A DNA stretch of 64,000 nt, taken from NCBI GenBank assembly GCA_025457915.1, contig JALOTL010000012.1, positions 37,729 to 101,728 of the forward strand. Reading direction: 5' to 3'. Each line of letters begins with the position of its first letter. Position 1 is the stretch's first letter. The position numbers and the translations under genes are program-made. Source of the DNA: Spirochaetota bacterium (GTDB lineage Bacteria; Spirochaetota; UBA4802; UBA5550). The notes beneath the pieces are model-generated. The model was not told the origin of the DNA. It saw nothing but the letters and a program-made list of their open reading frames with translations, and did not search any database. Shown here piece by piece: positions 45,660-54,310 of this stretch.

Positions 45660-45950
45660 AGTCCCGTCACCTTGCCAACCGCGCTTAAGGCCAAAGGCAT
45701 CCTCAGTCTCAGACCAGAGAGATTCGACTCCTTCCTCGATGTCTGCTAAATTGATTCTTGGATCTGGTTTAAGACCACCAGTGACTTCCTCGAAGATTAA
45801 ATAGATTATTGTTTGAACACGTGTTATTTTATCTATAATTTATTCCTTATCTTTCTTTATAAGTTGTTATGATAAAATAAAACATCTGAATTTTTTTTCT
45901 AAGAAAGACCGATGAGAAAGTAAAAAGTTAATCACCTGGCACCACTTTGT

Positions 45951-46024
45951 CTTTCTTTCCAGGAAACTGCAATACCAAAGCAAAAAGTTTTTCACATGAC
46001 CATGATGTTAAGAGACAGATTGCC
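45951..46024 (+). repeat. ~150-bp dispersed repeat, copy C (left part only)
   Basis: TTCTTTCCAGGAAACTGCAA and CCAAAGCAAAAAGTTT, then ACATGACCATGATGTTA and AGACAGATTGC, nearly identical to the left part of copy D. It stops where the IS3-type fragment begins, as if cut by that insertion. Confidence 0.8.
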
Positions 46025-46069
46025 GGTTATGGGAACTAGCTTCAACCCGCAACCAGTCCCCCACAGGCA

Positions 46070-47093
46070 AAAAGTGCGTGATACCTGGCTTAAAATTTTT
46101 CCAAGAGAAATCGCAGGGGCGGACCAAAGCCGCGTCCGACCGGGAAAAGGAGCGCATGTCGTCGGAGATCGCCCGGATGAAAGAGGTCATCGCCGAGGTC
46201 GTGACGGAGAACATCGACTTAAAAAAAAAGAATATGGGATAGCCCCCGGACGCCATTATGGCGCCGAGGCTCGGGAAAGGATCAGGGGCTATATCATGAT
46301 CATGATGGAAAGGACCGGATGGGGGAAGAAGCAGGTTCTCCGGTTCTTGGGGATAAGCGCGAGTCAATTGAGTCGCTGGGCGAAAGGTCCGACCGATTGT
46401 GGGAGGAAGGTAATCCCGATGCATATTCTGGAGGAGGAGATTCAGCGGGTGCTTGCCCACCGGACAAGTGACGAGCAGATACGATCTTTGGGGTATCGCA
46501 AGTTCACGTGGCAGATGGTCGATGAGGACATCGTATACCTGTCGGAATCAGCCGTATATCGTGTTTTACGGGCCCACCAGCTGCTTGGCAGGGTCTACAA
46601 GGCACATGATGGAGCCCTGAAGGAGTACGAGCGAAAGCCGTTGTACGTACACCACCATTGGCATACGGATATAGCCTATGTGATAATTCGGGGCATCCAT
46701 TACTATTAGATTTTCATGCTGGATGGGTATTCCCGGTATCTGTTGAGCTGGGAGCTCATGACGGACATGTCTAAGATATCCGTCGAGCTTTTCATCCAGA
46801 GGACCCTCGACTGCTATCCCGAGGTGAAGCCGATGGTTATTCATGACAATGGGTCCCAATTCGTAAGCCATGATTTCAAGCAGATCTTGTTTATGAATAA
46901 TTGCCGGGATATACCGACGAGGCTCAAGCATCCTGAGACGAACGGCAAGGTGGAGCGTTTTGTCGGTTTAATCCGCAATGAGGCCTTGCGCCCCAAGAGC
47001 CCTTCGTATTTTGCGGAGGCCGAACGAGTGATTCGTGATTATGTGTATGATTACATTTTCTATATACTAATTCGCCTCCGCATTTCTTTCTAG
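46070..47093 (+). pseudogene. Broken IS3-family insertion sequence (OrfA end and OrfB)
   Basis: A fragment of an IS3-type element. The end of OrfA (frame ending at 46242, with SSEIARMKEVIAEVVTENID) runs into a nine-A tract plus G at 46221-46230, the A-AAA-AAG slippery site used for programmed -1 frameshifting. OrfB continues in the other frame: GWGKKQVLRFLGISASQLSR, then the integrase core with Asp in HTDIAYVI, Asp in VIHDNGSQF and Glu in ETNGKVERF. A TAG at 46707-46709 interrupts OrfB in frame just after HYY. The C-terminus degenerates after YVYDY at ~47050 and the left end of OrfA is missing, so it is truncated at both sides and dead. Its GC content is higher than its surroundings. Confidence 0.88.
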
Positions 47094-48512
47094 TCTATGA
47101 ATAATATTCTTCAGAAAATCAATTGCCATCCCTCTTTCAATTCTGTTGAAATTCATTGAAATTGAAATGCCATCAGTACTTTCAACAAGTTCCTGTTTTT
47201 CTTTTTTTAAATTCTCTTTTAAATCAATCACTTGATATGTCTGGACTGGATAAGCAATTCCTTTAACATTGACCGAATCCTTTTTCAGGCATTCAATTTC
47301 ATCTTTTACCAATGAATATGTTTCATTTGAAATCAGTATCTGATCCGGTTCTGCAATGGATTCCAGTCTGCTAGCAAGATTGACCTGACCGCCAATAATT
47401 GTATAGTCAAGCCTGTCGTTGCACCCAAAATTACCTACCGTACAGTGGCCAGAATTAATGCCCATCCTAATTTTCAATGACTTGCTTATACCTTCACGAT
47501 CCCATTGCATTCGCAAATGTCGCATCTTCTCTCTCATCTCAATAGCCATTTTTAAGCAGGCTATGGCATCGCCTTTTTCTCCCAAAGAAGAGGGATCTCC
47601 GAAGAATATCATAATACCATCTCCCATAAATTTGTCTATGGTGCCACCATGATTTAATGCAATTACTGACATTTCATTGAGATAACAATTGAGAAGGTTT
47701 GACAGCGCCTCAGATTCCATGCTATCTGTTAGTTGAGTAAAATCTTTTATGTCTGAAAAAAATATAGTTAGTTTTTTACGATAAGTTTCCACACGCACTT
47801 CCTTCTCTCCATAAAAAATTGAATTATACACTTGAGGAGAAAGGTACTTAGCTAGTTTGGAAGCCAACAATTCCATTTGCTCTCTTTTTTCATTGACGGC
47901 TTTATTTACTATCTCTAGATTTTTTGTAACTTTAATAATCTTTTTTCTTTGTTTCTTAAACTGTCCAGCAACAACAGATATAAAAACACCAATAGGGAAA
48001 AATATACCAACACACAAGAGTTCATAATTGAAATCTCCTTTTTGTTTGATAATAAATATACTATAATACGATACTGCTATATAACTTGCTGCAATTGCGA
48101 TGGTAAAAATAAATGAGATGGAAAAGGATGAATTAAAAATTAAAAAAATAAGCACTATAATCGCAAGAAGAAGAGAAACAACTCTAATCTCATTTAAGAA
48201 ACTGACGCCATATATAAAGGTGAGCAACCAGTTAACAAACAGGATACCAGTGATTGTATTACCGAATGCAGTTGTAGCACTTTTCTTGAAAAATGTAATT
48301 ATATATGTGATAACTGAAATCCCCAAAGTCCATACAATATATATCCCCAATTGCCAATAATGGTAATTGGCTATACCAAAATATTTTGCAAAAAATACAG
48401 TAAAGTATGGAATAGTATATCCTATGATTACATAAAATATATTCTTTAGAAGAAATGTTTTTCGTGCATCATTTCTTCTAACCACATCAGTCGGTTCAGT
48501 TATGCTTTCCAT
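47067..48512 (-). CDS. Class III adenylate cyclase with membrane domain
   Basis: 481 residues. Six membrane helices (~25-200) precede a coiled-coil linker (~200-245) and a class III cyclase domain (~250-430). Metal sites: IFFSDIKDF and DKFMGDGIMIFFG; transition-state residues Asn and Arg in NLASRLES; DYTIIGG carries the Asp that selects adenine. It should make cAMP at the inner membrane. Start at 48512 has AGAGGGG upstream. The C-terminal ~50 residues run to the edge of the IS3 fragment, and the last few (ERNAEAN) may have been altered by it. Repeat copy D abuts the start. No cAMP receptor is nearby. Confidence 0.88.
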   Translation of the reverse strand: MESITEPTDVVRRNDARKTFLLKNIFYVIIGYTIPYFTVFFAKYFGIANYHYWQLGIYIVWTLGISVITYIITFFKKSATTAFGNTITGILFVNWLLTFIYGVSFLNEIRVVSLLLAIIVLIFLIFNSSFSISFIFTIAIAASYIAVSYYSIFIIKQKGDFNYELLCVGIFFPIGVFISVVAGQFKKQRKKIIKVTKNLEIVNKAVNEKREQMELLASKLAKYLSPQVYNSIFYGEKEVRVETYRKKLTIFFSDIKDFTQLTDSMESEALSNLLNCYLNEMSVIALNHGGTIDKFMGDGIMIFFGDPSSLGEKGDAIACLKMAIEMREKMRHLRMQWDREGISKSLKIRMGINSGHCTVGNFGCNDRLDYTIIGGQVNLASRLESIAEPDQILISNETYSLVKDEIECLKKDSVNVKGIAYPVQTYQVIDLKENLKKEKQELVESTDGISISMNFNRIERGMAIDFLKNIIHRLERNAEAN

Positions 48513-48521
48513 AATACCCCT

Positions 48522-48664
48522 CTTTCCAGGAAACTGCAATACCAAAGCAAAAAGTTTTGTACATGACCATGATGTTACAAGACAGATTGCAGCATATCGG
48601 AAGCTTAAAGCAAGTATAATTCTTGACTTTCAATCCTATAACAGAAAATGTTTATTAAATTTTG
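48522..48664 (+). repeat. ~150-bp dispersed repeat, copy D (complete)
   Basis: The fullest copy: CTTTCCAGGAAACTGCAATA at the left, ACATGACCATGATGTTA in the middle, TTCTTGACTTTCAATCC and AAATGTTTATTAAATTTTGC at the right. Left part matches copy C; right part matches copy A. It lies directly upstream of the adenylate cyclase start. Confidence 0.8.
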
Positions 48665-48770
48665 CGCCCTCCAAAAAAATCGAAAAAAAAGCAATCCCTA
48701 TGATTGCTAAATTAAAAACCATTCAATTAAAAAGTCAAGATATTAAATAAGAAATAAAAATTGAAATTTT

Positions 48771-49945
48771 TCACGGTAAACGTGCAAGACTTAGATACGG
48801 TTTAAAGTACCCTTTCTTTATCGCGTGAGTTTTTAAAAGTTTTTTCATAGCAATATCCGCAAGAAAAGAAAACACTGTGTCTTTTATCATAAATGCAGAA
48901 CACTCCGGACAAATTTCAGGATTCTTTTGAAAAGAATTTTCAATTGCCATGGCCCAGGTGCGGGTTTCAATTTTCTTTAGCTTCTCATCAAGTTTGTGTG
49001 CGTAAATTCCGTAGTAGCGGATCATCTTCCTGTTCTTATCCGGGAGGAAAAACAACATGCGAGCCATGAACGAATGAATATTCATAGTTCTCGTTTTGAA
49101 AATTTTCTTTCTTGTGCCCCGATCCATCCAGCTTTTGTATTTAAAAGTTACTGTTTTCTTTGCAAAATCAACCTCGGTAATCTGGCTGTTGTGAAAAAAG
49201 CCGGTGGCTATGTATTCCGCTGTTCTAAAAAGAATTTCGTTTGCATTGCCATCTATCGGCTGGAAAAACACGTGGAAGCCGTTTGCAAATTTTTCATTTA
49301 AAGCATTATATTCTTCAAGTGTTATAATACCCTGCCCTTTCAGATGTTTTAAAAATACAGCCTTCCATACATGACGAATTTTTTGATATGACATGTATGT
49401 TTCTTCAATAATTTCTCTGGATGTGTCTACCAGTTCCCGCGTACCGATTAGATGAACATGTGGATTATAGTTTAAGCCGTTCCCGCTTTTATGAAGCGTT
49501 GCAAGAATTCCAGACTGGAACTCCTTTCCTTTCAGTTTTGCTGATAATATTAGCATATTTCTAAAAACATTTGATGCAAGAGTAATCATCTGTTCCGGCT
49601 CATATTCCAGTGCAAAAAGGATTCGTGAAATTGTCCCGGGAATGGTAAATGTTACATGATTATGTATTAATTGGTATTCATTATATAAGAAAGATTTAAA
49701 GACCAGCCAAAAAGACGTTTTCTGGCACAGGAGAGGCACAGTCTTGATTTGCATGTAAAAGGAACTACGAGGACTGTTCCACAATCAGGGCATGTGTGAC
49801 GCTGGAATCCATTCTTGAATTTACCGCATTTAATAAGTTTTATCACTTCATCGGATTTTTCTTCACTGAGAGGACCATAGATTTTTTCAAACCTGTGCTG
49901 ACCTGCCCCCATTTTGTGTACCACTCCTTGAGGGAAAATCCTCAT
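48771..49945 (-). pseudogene. IS91-type transposase broken by a frameshift
   Basis: The N-terminal frame (49667-49945) has the transposase zinc-binding domain: CGKFKNGFQRHTCPDCG and CKSRLCLSCARKR. It ends at 49667 in a stop; the protein continues in another frame from about 49690: HNHVTFTIPGTISRIL, YNPHVHLIGTRE (HUH-type His pair) and TAEYIATGFFHN, where the usual second Tyr of YxxxY is Phe. The C-terminal part has a second zinc motif CPECSAF. A frameshift near 49670-49690 separates the two halves, so the gene is probably inactive. IS91-type elements move by rolling-circle replication and can carry neighbouring DNA, which may explain the accessory genes here. Confidence 0.85.
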
Positions 49946-50208
49946 GCCGGTTTTCCTTCTGTGGGAGATGCGTAGTACACATTAATTAATACGAACGAGA
50001 AGAGAAAATAAAAAAAAATTTACAGGAAATGGCTGATAATTAATAAGGATAAGTACCAAGGATTTCTGAAAGTTGGTATTGATATTTAAACTTTTGAATT
50101 TTTTGCTATCATATATAATAAGCAGGTTGGAGTTTAAAAGAAGCCCCTTGATACCCTGGGGCTTCTATGAAAAACAGATTAAGTTAAATAAATATGCTTA
50201 TACAGATT
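49946..50208. other. AT-rich spacer near the IS91 remnant
   Basis: No gene seen. The stretch AGAGAAAATAAAAAAAAATT and TACAGGAAATGG near 49998 faintly resembles repeat copy B. Short AT-rich palindromes only. Confidence 0.35.
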
Positions 50209-50613
50209 TTATAGAAACACCGATGGTGATACAGAAAATTTTTGTGCCAGTGCTTTTATTTGCCTTATATTCATCTCTCTTTTACCATTTAGTATTTCTG
50301 AAACGACACCCTGAGACCCAATCTCTCTAATATCTGACTGGCTCAAACCATTCTCATTCATTAAAAATTTTAAAGCTGATACAGGCGATGAATTATCAAT
50401 TTTAAAATGTTTATCTTCATAATCAGCCACTAATATTCCAACTGTCTCCATAAGGGATGCAAGATGATGTTTAGAATCACTTTTCACTTCATCAATAAGT
50501 TCATCAAGTAATGCACACAGCCTTTCATAATCTTTTTTAGTGTGAGGAACAGATAGAGCATAGGAAATAGAAGGCCATGTTGTTTCAATTTTTTTCAGTT
50601 GCGCACTTGCCAT
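50209..50613 (-). CDS. higA: HigA-type antitoxin
   Basis: 134 residues. The C-terminal ~50 residues form an HTH_3/XRE domain: FLMNENGLSQSDIREIGSQG, SEILNGKREMNIRQIKALAQ, KFSVSPSVF. The N-terminal helices would wrap the toxin. The start at 50613 has AAGGAG eight bases upstream; the ATG at 50631 overlaps the toxin gene and is less likely. The toxin gene ends 5 bp before, giving the toxin-first order that is characteristic of higBA. It should neutralise HigB and repress the shared promoter. Confidence 0.9.
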   Translation of the reverse strand: MASAQLKKIETTWPSISYALSVPHTKKDYERLCALLDELIDEVKSDSKHHLASLMETVGILVADYEDKHFKIDNSSPVSALKFLMNENGLSQSDIREIGSQGVVSEILNGKREMNIRQIKALAQKFSVSPSVFL

Positions 50614-50618
50614 ACGAT

Positions 50619-50906
50619 TTACTCCTTCCATTTGTTTTTATCATATTCTTCATGTGTTAAAACATGCCGGATATAGATCATTTTTGTATTAAAATGAATA
50701 GCTGCAATAAGTCTGTATTTATTACCACCAATATTAAAAATAAATAATCCATCAACATAATCTGTACCTGGAAACGTCCTTTTCAGCTCTGCGAAAGAAT
50801 TATAGTATGTTTTTGAAACTATTTTATACCAGGAATTAAGAGGAATTCGGCTTTCATTATGTCTACTGCCGAATTCTACTATTTTTTTATGTGATATAAC
50901 TCTCAT
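50619..50906 (-). CDS. higB: HigB-type mRNA interferase toxin
   Basis: 95 residues of the HigB/RelE fold: MRVISHKKIVEFG at the start, ELKRTFPGTDYVDG, and FNIGGNKYRLIAAIHF, then IYIRHVLTHEEYDK. These proteins cleave mRNA on the ribosome when free of HigA. The ATG begins about 8 bases downstream of the predicted -10 box, so the mRNA would be nearly leaderless. It stands at the edge of the mobile patch and may help stabilise it. Confidence 0.9.
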   Translation of the reverse strand: MRVISHKKIVEFGSRHNESRIPLNSWYKIVSKTYYNSFAELKRTFPGTDYVDGLFIFNIGGNKYRLIAAIHFNTKMIYIRHVLTHEEYDKNKWKE

Positions 50907-50913
50907 TAAAACA

Positions 50914-50942
50914 AATGTATCTCAAAATGAGATACTTGTCAA
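50914..50942 (-). promoter_or_regulatory. higBA promoter with operator between -35 and -10
   Basis: On the minus strand, TTGACA (50942-50937) and TACATT (50919-50914) are 17 bp apart. The palindrome GTATCTCA-AAA-TGAGATAC (50917-50935) fills the gap between them, the usual site for HigA autoregulation. Confidence 0.8.
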
Positions 50943-51142
50943 GAGAAATTACAAATGATTAGAAAAAAATAAAAATTATCACATACTCACAAACAATTCA
51001 TACTCTGCTGAAAAACCACGTTCGAGTTTTTCAATCTTCTATTCAATTAGGGTCAGGTTATGATCCTGTCCTTACTGATTCCTTATGATTCTTTGATCCT
51101 GATTGTTTCCATTCAGGACTGAATCAGTTGTTTTAATATTTT

Positions 51143-51805
51143 CTACATCATTGTAATTAAATCATCAGAAATAAAAAGATCAGCGTCAGTTAATGACCTG
51201 ATTTCTTCTATATTTGTGGATGAATGAATTTCTGTTAATATCAGTCCTTTCCCGTTTATAATCATTACTCCAAGCTCTGTTACTATCATACTGACTTTGC
51301 CCTTGGCTGTTATCGGAAGAGTGCATTTTTTAAGAATTTTCGACTTACCGCCTGCAGTATGAGTAGTTGCAACAATTACTTTTTTTGAACCTGAAGCAAG
51401 ATCCATGGCGCCTCCTATCCCCGGGGTTTTTTTACCTGGTATAATCCAGTTGGCAAGATTTCCATCCTGGTCAACCTCAAGAGCGCCAAGCACAGTAATA
51501 TCAATATGCCCGCCCCTGATCAATGAAAACGAAAGGGACGTATCAAAGATTGCACCGTGCGGAAGAACTTCTACAGGCTGTCCTCCTGCATTTGTAATAT
51601 TTTTATTTATTCTATCGCCATGAACAATCTCGCCCATTCCTGTTAAACCGTTTTCTGAAAAAATTGTAACTTCAACTTTTGGCGGAATATAATTTGAAAC
51701 CAGCGACGGCAGGCCAATGCCGAGATTTACTGTCTGTCCGTCTTTCAGCTCCATGCCTATTCTTTTAGCGATAATTTCCTGAGCCAAATTTTTATCTGTT
51801 ATCAT
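51143..51805 (-). CDS. atoA: 3-oxoacid CoA-transferase, subunit B (AtoA type)
   Basis: 220 residues. [12 protein letters not shown] opens the fold, and the catalytic loop is SENGLTG with Glu51, which forms the CoA thioester. [19 protein letters not shown] and [14 protein letters not shown] are typical of AtoA/ScoB. It works with the adjacent subunit A and moves CoA between acetoacetate, butyrate or succinate. Acetoacetate would come from the BKACE reaction and could feed the acetoacetate-decarboxylase-family protein at 57852; both links are inference. It starts 9 bp after subunit A. Confidence 0.93.
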   Translation of the reverse strand: MITDKNLAQEIIAKRIGMELKDGQTVNLGIGLPSLVSNYIPPKVEVTIFSENGLTGMGEIVHGDRINKNITNAGGQPVEVLPHGAIFDTSLSFSLIRGGHIDITVLGALEVDQDGNLANWIIPGKKTPGIGGAMDLASGSKKVIVATTHTAGGKSKILKKCTLPITAKGKVSMIVTELGVMIINGKGLILTEIHSSTNIEEIRSLTDADLFISDDLITMM

Positions 51806-51814
51806 ATCAGCACC

Positions 51815-52471
51815 CTACTTATTCCCTTCGATTATATAATCAACGACAACTCCCGGAGTCACAAAATTTTCCGGTTCAACATCACCGAAATCTACAATAT
51901 TTTCAGCCTGCACAATTACTGTATCCGCAGCCAAAGCCATAGTCGGATTATAATTTCTTGATGTGCCGAAATATCTCGTATTGCCGTAAGGATCAACCTC
52001 ACTGCCTCTGATCAGAGCCATGTCCGCACGCAGCGGCAGTTCCAGAATATATTCCTTGCCGTCAATTTCAACTTTCCGTTTTCCATGCTCAACGAGAGTG
52101 CCAAGACCAATCTGAGTCAGCACGCCGCCGAGGCCTGCTCCGCCCGCGCGTATTCTTTCTATAAGAGTTCCCTGGGGATTGAATTCGACTTCCATGGATT
52201 TATCATTATAACGCTTAATAGCTTCAGGGTTCGTACCCAGATGCGTAGTGATATATTTTTTTATTCTTCCGCCTGCGATAAGACGCCCGATACCGCGGTC
52301 TACATACGAAGAATCATTTCCGATTACAGTGAGATTTCCAAGTCCCATATCAATTATAAGATCAATGATATTTTCCGGGGTACCCACACCGAGAAACCCG
52401 CCTATCATTATTCTCATCCCGTCTTTGAATAGTGGCTTTATGTTCTCAATATCAGTAACTTTATTTTTCAC
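51815..52471 (-). CDS. atoD: 3-oxoacid CoA-transferase, subunit A (AtoD type)
   Basis: 218 residues. IMIGGFLGVGTPENIIDLII is the family-typical start of the fold; YITTHLGTNPEAI and GLGTLVEHGKRKVEIDGKEY follow. GTG start with AAGGTG six bases upstream. It forms the heteromer with subunit B directly downstream. A TetR-type palindrome lies 100 bp upstream, so this operon is probably co-regulated with the long catabolic array, 9 kb away. Confidence 0.93.
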   Translation of the reverse strand: MKNKVTDIENIKPLFKDGMRIMIGGFLGVGTPENIIDLIIDMGLGNLTVIGNDSSYVDRGIGRLIAGGRIKKYITTHLGTNPEAIKRYNDKSMEVEFNPQGTLIERIRAGGAGLGGVLTQIGLGTLVEHGKRKVEIDGKEYILELPLRADMALIRGSEVDPYGNTRYFGTSRNYNPTMALAADTVIVQAENIVDFGDVEPENFVTPGVVVDYIIEGNK

Positions 52472-52570
52472 AGTTTCACCTTCCCGATAAATTTATTTAT
52501 AATTCTATAATATTAACCAGATCATCAAATGGACTTGTATTTTAAAATAGTATCTATGCTTAAAATCATA

Positions 52571-52592
52571 CTGGTCGGATGTTCAACCAATA
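52571..52592. promoter_or_regulatory. TetR-type operator, copy 2
   Basis: CTGGTCGGATGTTCAACCAA and two more bases, matching 19 of 20 positions of the core at 43151-43170. It lies 100 bp before the AtoDA operon. Confidence 0.7.
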
Positions 52593-52651
52593 TTTAAATC
52601 TAAAAATAATGCGTAATTAATTCAATTGCCTGCCTGTTCAAGGCATTGGTC

Positions 52652-54247
52652 TTAGATATTTTTTTTAATATTTAATTCAGCCTTTGGAATAAAGCTCATT
52701 GCCCTTTCAGCCAGCGCTGTAATCGTGAGACTCGGATTAACGCCGACATTAGCTGATATTGCTGAACCGTCAACCACGCATATATCCGGATAACCGAAAA
52801 GACGGTTCTCTGTATCTATAACACCATTTGCTGCAGACGAACCCATATGACATCCGCCGAGAATATGAGCGGTAACAGAAAGATTGCCGATACTCTCGAT
52901 AGTATTATTGAGAGGATGCCCTCCGCTAACTTCAGAAAGAACTTTTGCTGCGCGGTTGGCAATACTTAAGTTCGAAGGAGCTTCCTTGCCTTTAATTCTG
53001 TGAGACTTCAGCCTTCTTTTGAAAAACAGCGTTGCAATAGTTCTTCCGTATGTAAATGACACCTGATTATCAAGGTGCTGCATGACTGTAAGCACAGTAA
53101 TCCTTTTATGCCAGTTGCTCGCGAACATGATTTTAAAAAAAACATACGGATTTGATATAATCTTAAACAGAGATATAAGCGTACGTTTTAACGGATTATT
53201 ATTATCCACCAGAGGTCCGAAGTAGAATCTCATGAACGAGTATCCTTTAGGAAAACGGTTCTGGGTAATATGCGTATGCTCATCAGGAAAAAAATCGGAT
53301 GAAATAGTTGTGCCTTTTGAAAGATCCAGATTTTTATCAGGAGAAAAACTTGCAACAATAGCTTCGCTGTTTGTTCGGACCACTTTGCCCATTTCACGCG
53401 AGATTTCCGGCAAGGTTTTTGTTACATCGCGGCAGCGGAATAGAAGCTCAAGCGTACCGAGCACTCCACCTGCAATAACAATCTTTCCGCACTGTAAAGA
53501 ATTATACTTTCTTCCTCTTATCGGATCTTTTATCTGCAGTTCGTATCCGCCGTCAGAGAGCGGAGTGATGTTTACTACTTTACGGTCGGGAAGTATTGCT
53601 GCGCCGAGCTTCTGAGCGAGATACAGATAATTTTTATCAAGAGTATTCTTTGAACCGTGAGGACATCCGGTGATACATTCTCCGCAGTGATGGCATCCTT
53701 CGCGGGATGGCCCCTGACCTTTAAAAAACGGATCTGCCTTTACAACTTTACTTTTCCCGAAATATATTCCATTGCGGATCGGACCCCATGTCCTGCCTGC
53801 GCCCATGGCCTTTGCTGTTTTTTTCAGATTTTCATCCATCTCGCTCTGTGCAGGATTTATTTTAACTCCAAGCATGCGTTCTGCTGTTGTGTAGTGAGTC
53901 TTAAGCTCTTTCATCCAGTTCACTCCCAGACCGCTCCATGCAGGATCGCTGTAGAATGCATCTTTCGGACGAAGCAGGACTGCAGCATATACTATACTGC
54001 CCCCGCCTACACCAGCTCCGCCTACAATTCCAATATGCTTATATAAAGGCTGCATGAAATACCCTTTCAACCTGAGAGAGGGCATCCAGAGGAGTCTTCT
54101 GAGATCAGTGGAAGCTTCTTCCATATCGGCAGGGCTTACCCACGATCCCTGTTCAACAACTGCTACCTTGTAACCCTTTTCAGAAAGACGAAGCGCGCTG
54201 ACACTGCCGCCGAAACCGCTGCCGATGATGATATAATCATAAATCAT
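52652..54247 (-). CDS. GMC-family oxidoreductase (ChoD-like) with Cys-rich motif
   Basis: 531 residues, FAD-dependent alcohol oxidoreductase. IIGSGFGGSVSALRL is the FAD loop; GGAGVGGGSIVYAAVL the second FAD contact; the C-terminal part has GGCHMG and VDGSAISANVGVNPSL with the conserved His and Asn. In between, GCHHCGECITGCPHGSKNT carries the four Cys seen in mycobacterial ChoD-type proteins and may bind an iron-sulfur cluster. A sterol or other bulky alcohol would be oxidised. The Met at 54247 has GAGGGTGA upstream; a GTG two codons earlier does not. It follows coaE by 63 bp. Confidence 0.88.
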   Translation of the reverse strand: MIYDYIIIGSGFGGSVSALRLSEKGYKVAVVEQGSWVSPADMEEASTDLRRLLWMPSLRLKGYFMQPLYKHIGIVGGAGVGGGSIVYAAVLLRPKDAFYSDPAWSGLGVNWMKELKTHYTTAERMLGVKINPAQSEMDENLKKTAKAMGAGRTWGPIRNGIYFGKSKVVKADPFFKGQGPSREGCHHCGECITGCPHGSKNTLDKNYLYLAQKLGAAILPDRKVVNITPLSDGGYELQIKDPIRGRKYNSLQCGKIVIAGGVLGTLELLFRCRDVTKTLPEISREMGKVVRTNSEAIVASFSPDKNLDLSKGTTISSDFFPDEHTHITQNRFPKGYSFMRFYFGPLVDNNNPLKRTLISLFKIISNPYVFFKIMFASNWHKRITVLTVMQHLDNQVSFTYGRTIATLFFKRRLKSHRIKGKEAPSNLSIANRAAKVLSEVSGGHPLNNTIESIGNLSVTAHILGGCHMGSSAANGVIDTENRLFGYPDICVVDGSAISANVGVNPSLTITALAERAMSFIPKAELNIKKNI

Positions 54248-54310
54248 ATTCACCCTCTATATTATTTTTTGTCTTTCTTTGATTCAAAATATAAGTTATA
54301 AACGTTATTT

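Noticed and set aside
43349..48664. Integron cassette array with attC sites
   Set aside because: The repeats lack paired RYYYAAC and GTTRRRY ends in consistent places, gene orientations vary, and no integrase is present.
43349..48664. CRISPR array
   Set aside because: The repeats are ~150 bp, degenerate and separated by whole genes; no short regular repeat-spacer pattern and no cas genes are in the window.
50943..51142. Terminator or additional small gene between higBA and atoA
   Set aside because: Only weak, interrupted dyads (GATCCTGAT and ATCAGGAC-like) and no open frame with a ribosome site.
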